Position numbers and translations under genes: made by a program. Positions 22,567 through 23,773 of a stretch of 23,773 nt of DNA are shown here, one piece after another. How positions within the stretch are numbered: the stretch's first letter is position 1; each line of letters opens with the position of its first letter. Source of the DNA: DAOUMU01 sp034409055 (GTDB taxonomy: Bacteria; Chloroflexota; Anaerolineae; 4572-78; J111); the NCBI GenBank assembly GCA_034409055.1, contig DAOUMU010000087.1:1-23773 (forward strand), given 5' to 3'. The notes under the pieces are model-generated. The model made no database searches. It was not told the DNA's origin and saw nothing but the letters and a program-made list of their open reading frames with translations.

Positions 22567-22917
22567 TCAACAGGTCAAATGGAGGGCGGCCACAACCTGT
22601 TCCTGCTGCCGCAGGCCGTTGTAGGTCTGACAGGCTTCTTTCGTCGGCAGGGCGATCAGTTCGATGCCGGCGGCCTGGAGGGCCTGTTCGGTCTCCGGGG
22701 CGATGTCCATCCGACCGTAGGCCCCTTGGCCCACGACCAGCATCTTGGGAGCAGCCTCGAAGACTGCCGCCAGGTCGTCCGGCTGCAGAAAGTGTCCCCG
22801 TTCGCGCCACCACCCGCTAACCACGTGATCGGGGAAAATGATCACATCCTTGGTGTACGCTTGACCATCGATGACAATGTGTCCAAAACGATAGGATTCG
22901 ATTTGGGGTGCACTCAT
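22567..22917 (-). CDS. Mth938-like domain protein
   Basis: This 116-residue protein begins MSAPQIESYRFGHIVIDGQAYTKDVIIFPDHVV and has MLVVGQGAYGRMDIAPETEQALQAAGIELIALPTKEACQTYNGL, the Mth938/DUF498 fold signature (related to human AAMDC and NDUFAF3). Biochemical role is unknown in bacteria. CAGGAG lies about 7 bases before ATG 22915-22917; the longer frame to 23028 runs into an inverted repeat and is rejected. It converges with the MFS gene with only 16 bases between stops, and no terminator was seen there. Confidence 0.88.
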   Translation of the reverse strand: MSAPQIESYRFGHIVIDGQAYTKDVIIFPDHVVSGWWRERGHFLQPDDLAAVFEAAPKMLVVGQGAYGRMDIAPETEQALQAAGIELIALPTKEACQTYNGLRQQEQVVAALHLTC

Positions 22918-23339
22918 CTTGATTCTCCTGCAAAGTTTGATAGCATCAGTACGTATCATCTCAATAATTCGGAGTTGGGTAGAGGCGAGGCAACTCGGAG
23001 AGCAGGTTGTTTGCTCCGAGACTCTCAATCCGAGTTGCCTCGCCCCTACTTTTTGAGAAGATACATCAGTACATCCAAATTTGCTCTAGCTGGTCCAGCT
23101 CCGAGCTTGAAAATTGGATCTACTGAGCATCGAAAGGAGTGTCTATTAGCAAATCCAAGTATAACATACTCACCTCGGGCTGACAATCAATGGGGAAGCG
23201 GGGGGTATATTTCAGTGATTTCATTATAATCGGTGAGTCAGTGATTCAATCTCCATTTTTGCTAAAATCGGGGCTAACTAGTAAGCTTGAATAAATTCGC
23301 CATTCATCATTCGCTGATTCGTCCAAAGGAGTTCAACAC
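22918..23339. other. gene-free stretch with an inverted repeat
   Basis: This gap of 422 bases lies between divergent small genes. Besides the inverted repeat at 22984-23044, it contains a small dyad AGCTGG-T-CCAGCT near 23090 and an isolated TATAAT at 23225-23230 on the plus strand without a good -35. I saw no coding region or RNA gene in it. Confidence 0.45.
22984..23044. repeat. 16-bp perfect inverted repeat
   Basis: GGCGAGGCAACTCGGA (22984-22999) pairs exactly with 23029-23044. An internal CTCGGAGAGCA..TGCTCCGAG dyad (about 22994-23020) can compete with it. The region lies just upstream of the Mth938-like gene. Confidence 0.75.
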
Positions 23340-23540
23340 GTGCCCCAGGAAGCCTTATACAAGGTCTGCCCGCTGTGTGACCACAGTCCGGTTGTTTTTC
23401 AAAGCAGCGATGGGGTTTACCGTTGTGAGCATTGTGGCTTAACCCTTAAAGAACGCTCTCTACTGGGCCTGTTCAAGCAGGGCCGCTTTCGAGTGAGCCA
23501 TTTAGTCAGGGGGATTTTACCCTGGCCAGTCAAGGACTAG
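23340..23540 (+). CDS. small zinc-ribbon protein
   Basis: 66 residues from a GTG start with AAAGGAG about 8 bases upstream. It has two CxxC pairs, C10/C13 (VCPLC) and C29/C32 (RCEHC), which should bind one zinc. The C-terminal half, LKERSLLGLFKQGRFRVSHLVRGILPWPVKD, is basic. Function is unknown; small zinc-ribbon proteins can be RNA- or protein-binding. The strong ribosome site and complete motif argue for a real gene. Confidence 0.7.
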   Translation: MPQEALYKVCPLCDHSPVVFQSSDGVYRCEHCGLTLKERSLLGLFKQGRFRVSHLVRGILPWPVKD

Positions 23541-23562
23541 GGTGTTGAATCTGTAGAAAAAA

Positions 23563-23754
23563 TCAGATATGTTCTTCCTGCATTTTTTGTGTTGATTGAA
23601 TAAGGTTCAAAAGAGAACGGCGCTTGGAAAGCATAGATTGCCCAACAAGTTGTCTGGCCCACTCGTTAACATCAGTGGTACGGATGGTTTGCAGAGCTTG
23701 TTTGACCCGTTGCGGGGTGAGTTTGGTGGTAAAAAGAGGAATGGTCAAAATCAT
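23563..23754 (-). CDS. hypothetical small protein, possibly cut by window edge
   Basis: A 63-residue reading frame, MILTIPLFTTKLTPQRVKQALQTIRTTDVNEWARQLVGQSMLSKRRSLLNL..., helical and basic, that I do not recognise. AAGGA lies about 10 bases before ATG 23754. No in-frame stop is seen between the ATG and the window edge, so it could be the tail of a longer gene. It converges with the zinc-ribbon gene. Confidence 0.45.
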   Translation of the reverse strand: MILTIPLFTTKLTPQRVKQALQTIRTTDVNEWARQLVGQSMLSKRRSLLNLIQSTQKMQEEHI

Positions 23755-23773
23755 CTGCCCGATTTCCTTAAAA

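Noticed and set aside
22528..23229. 233-codon plus-strand frame over the Mth938-like gene
   Set aside because: It overlaps the MFS end and the Mth938-like gene antisense, spans an inverted repeat, and has no domain signature.
1..23773. CRISPR array, tRNA, rRNA or transposase genes
   Set aside because: No regular repeat-spacer pattern, no cloverleaf-like tRNA and no transposase motif were seen on either strand.

Overview
The window looks like bacterial chromosome from an environmental genome. By eye it is moderately GC-rich, with strong GGAGG-type ribosome binding sites (RBSs), some GTG/TTG starts and many short REP-like dyads between genes. The mix of families (UPF0261, creatininase, CoxMSL-type hydroxylase, two FCD-GntR regulators, DUF433/DUF5615) and the repeats suggest a Chloroflexota (Anaerolineae/Caldilineae-like) genome. 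That assignment is inference; there is no rRNA or other marker here.

Layout. (1) 1-1959, minus strand: a truncated GNAT acetyltransferase downstream of a benzoylformate-decarboxylase-like ThDP enzyme. (2) 2077-4208: a small accessory patch with a DUF433/DUF5615 toxin-antitoxin-type pair, a zinc-ribbon protein with a C-terminal HEPN-like RNAIVH motif and its own strong sigma70-type promoter, and clustered hairpins. (3) 4209-16640, all minus strand: a large catabolic island. In transcription order it encodes a GlcD-like FAD oxidase, a GlcF/HdrD-like partner that has lost nearly all its Fe-S cysteines, a TIM-barrel epimerase, a UPF0261/Tm-1-like protein, a creatininase-family amidohydrolase, a CoxG-like protein, an FCD-GntR regulator with its own promoter and operator, a cyclase-family hydrolase, the FAD, 2Fe-2S and two-piece molybdopterin subunits of a molybdenum hydroxylase, and an EthD-domain protein. 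(4) 16911-17615, minus: a second FCD-GntR regulator with a promoter and a TGTATACA-type palindrome. (5) 17936-22550, plus: a ParB-like/DUF4032-like/double-UspA fusion, a Gfo/Idh/MocA dehydrogenase with a good promoter and an intrinsic terminator, and a 14-TM MFS transporter. (6) 22567-23773: an Mth938-like protein, a long inverted repeat, a 66-aa zinc-ribbon protein and an unrecognised small reading frame at the edge.

How the genes may work together (inference). The MFS protein would move a small organic acid or heterocycle across the membrane. The molybdenum hydroxylase would hydroxylate it, and the cyclase-family and creatininase-family hydrolases would open rings or amides. The GlcD-like oxidase, Gfo/Idh dehydrogenase and epimerase would handle hydroxy-acid or sugar-like intermediates. 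The ThDP enzyme could decarboxylate a 2-oxo acid. The two GntR proteins would sense intermediates. The substrate cannot be read from the sequence.

Most intergenic gaps in the island hold a distinct hairpin, inverted repeat or heptad array. One of these, at 10220-10342, looks like a short terminal-inverted-repeat element that also resembles a terminator and abuts the -35 box of the regulator promoter.
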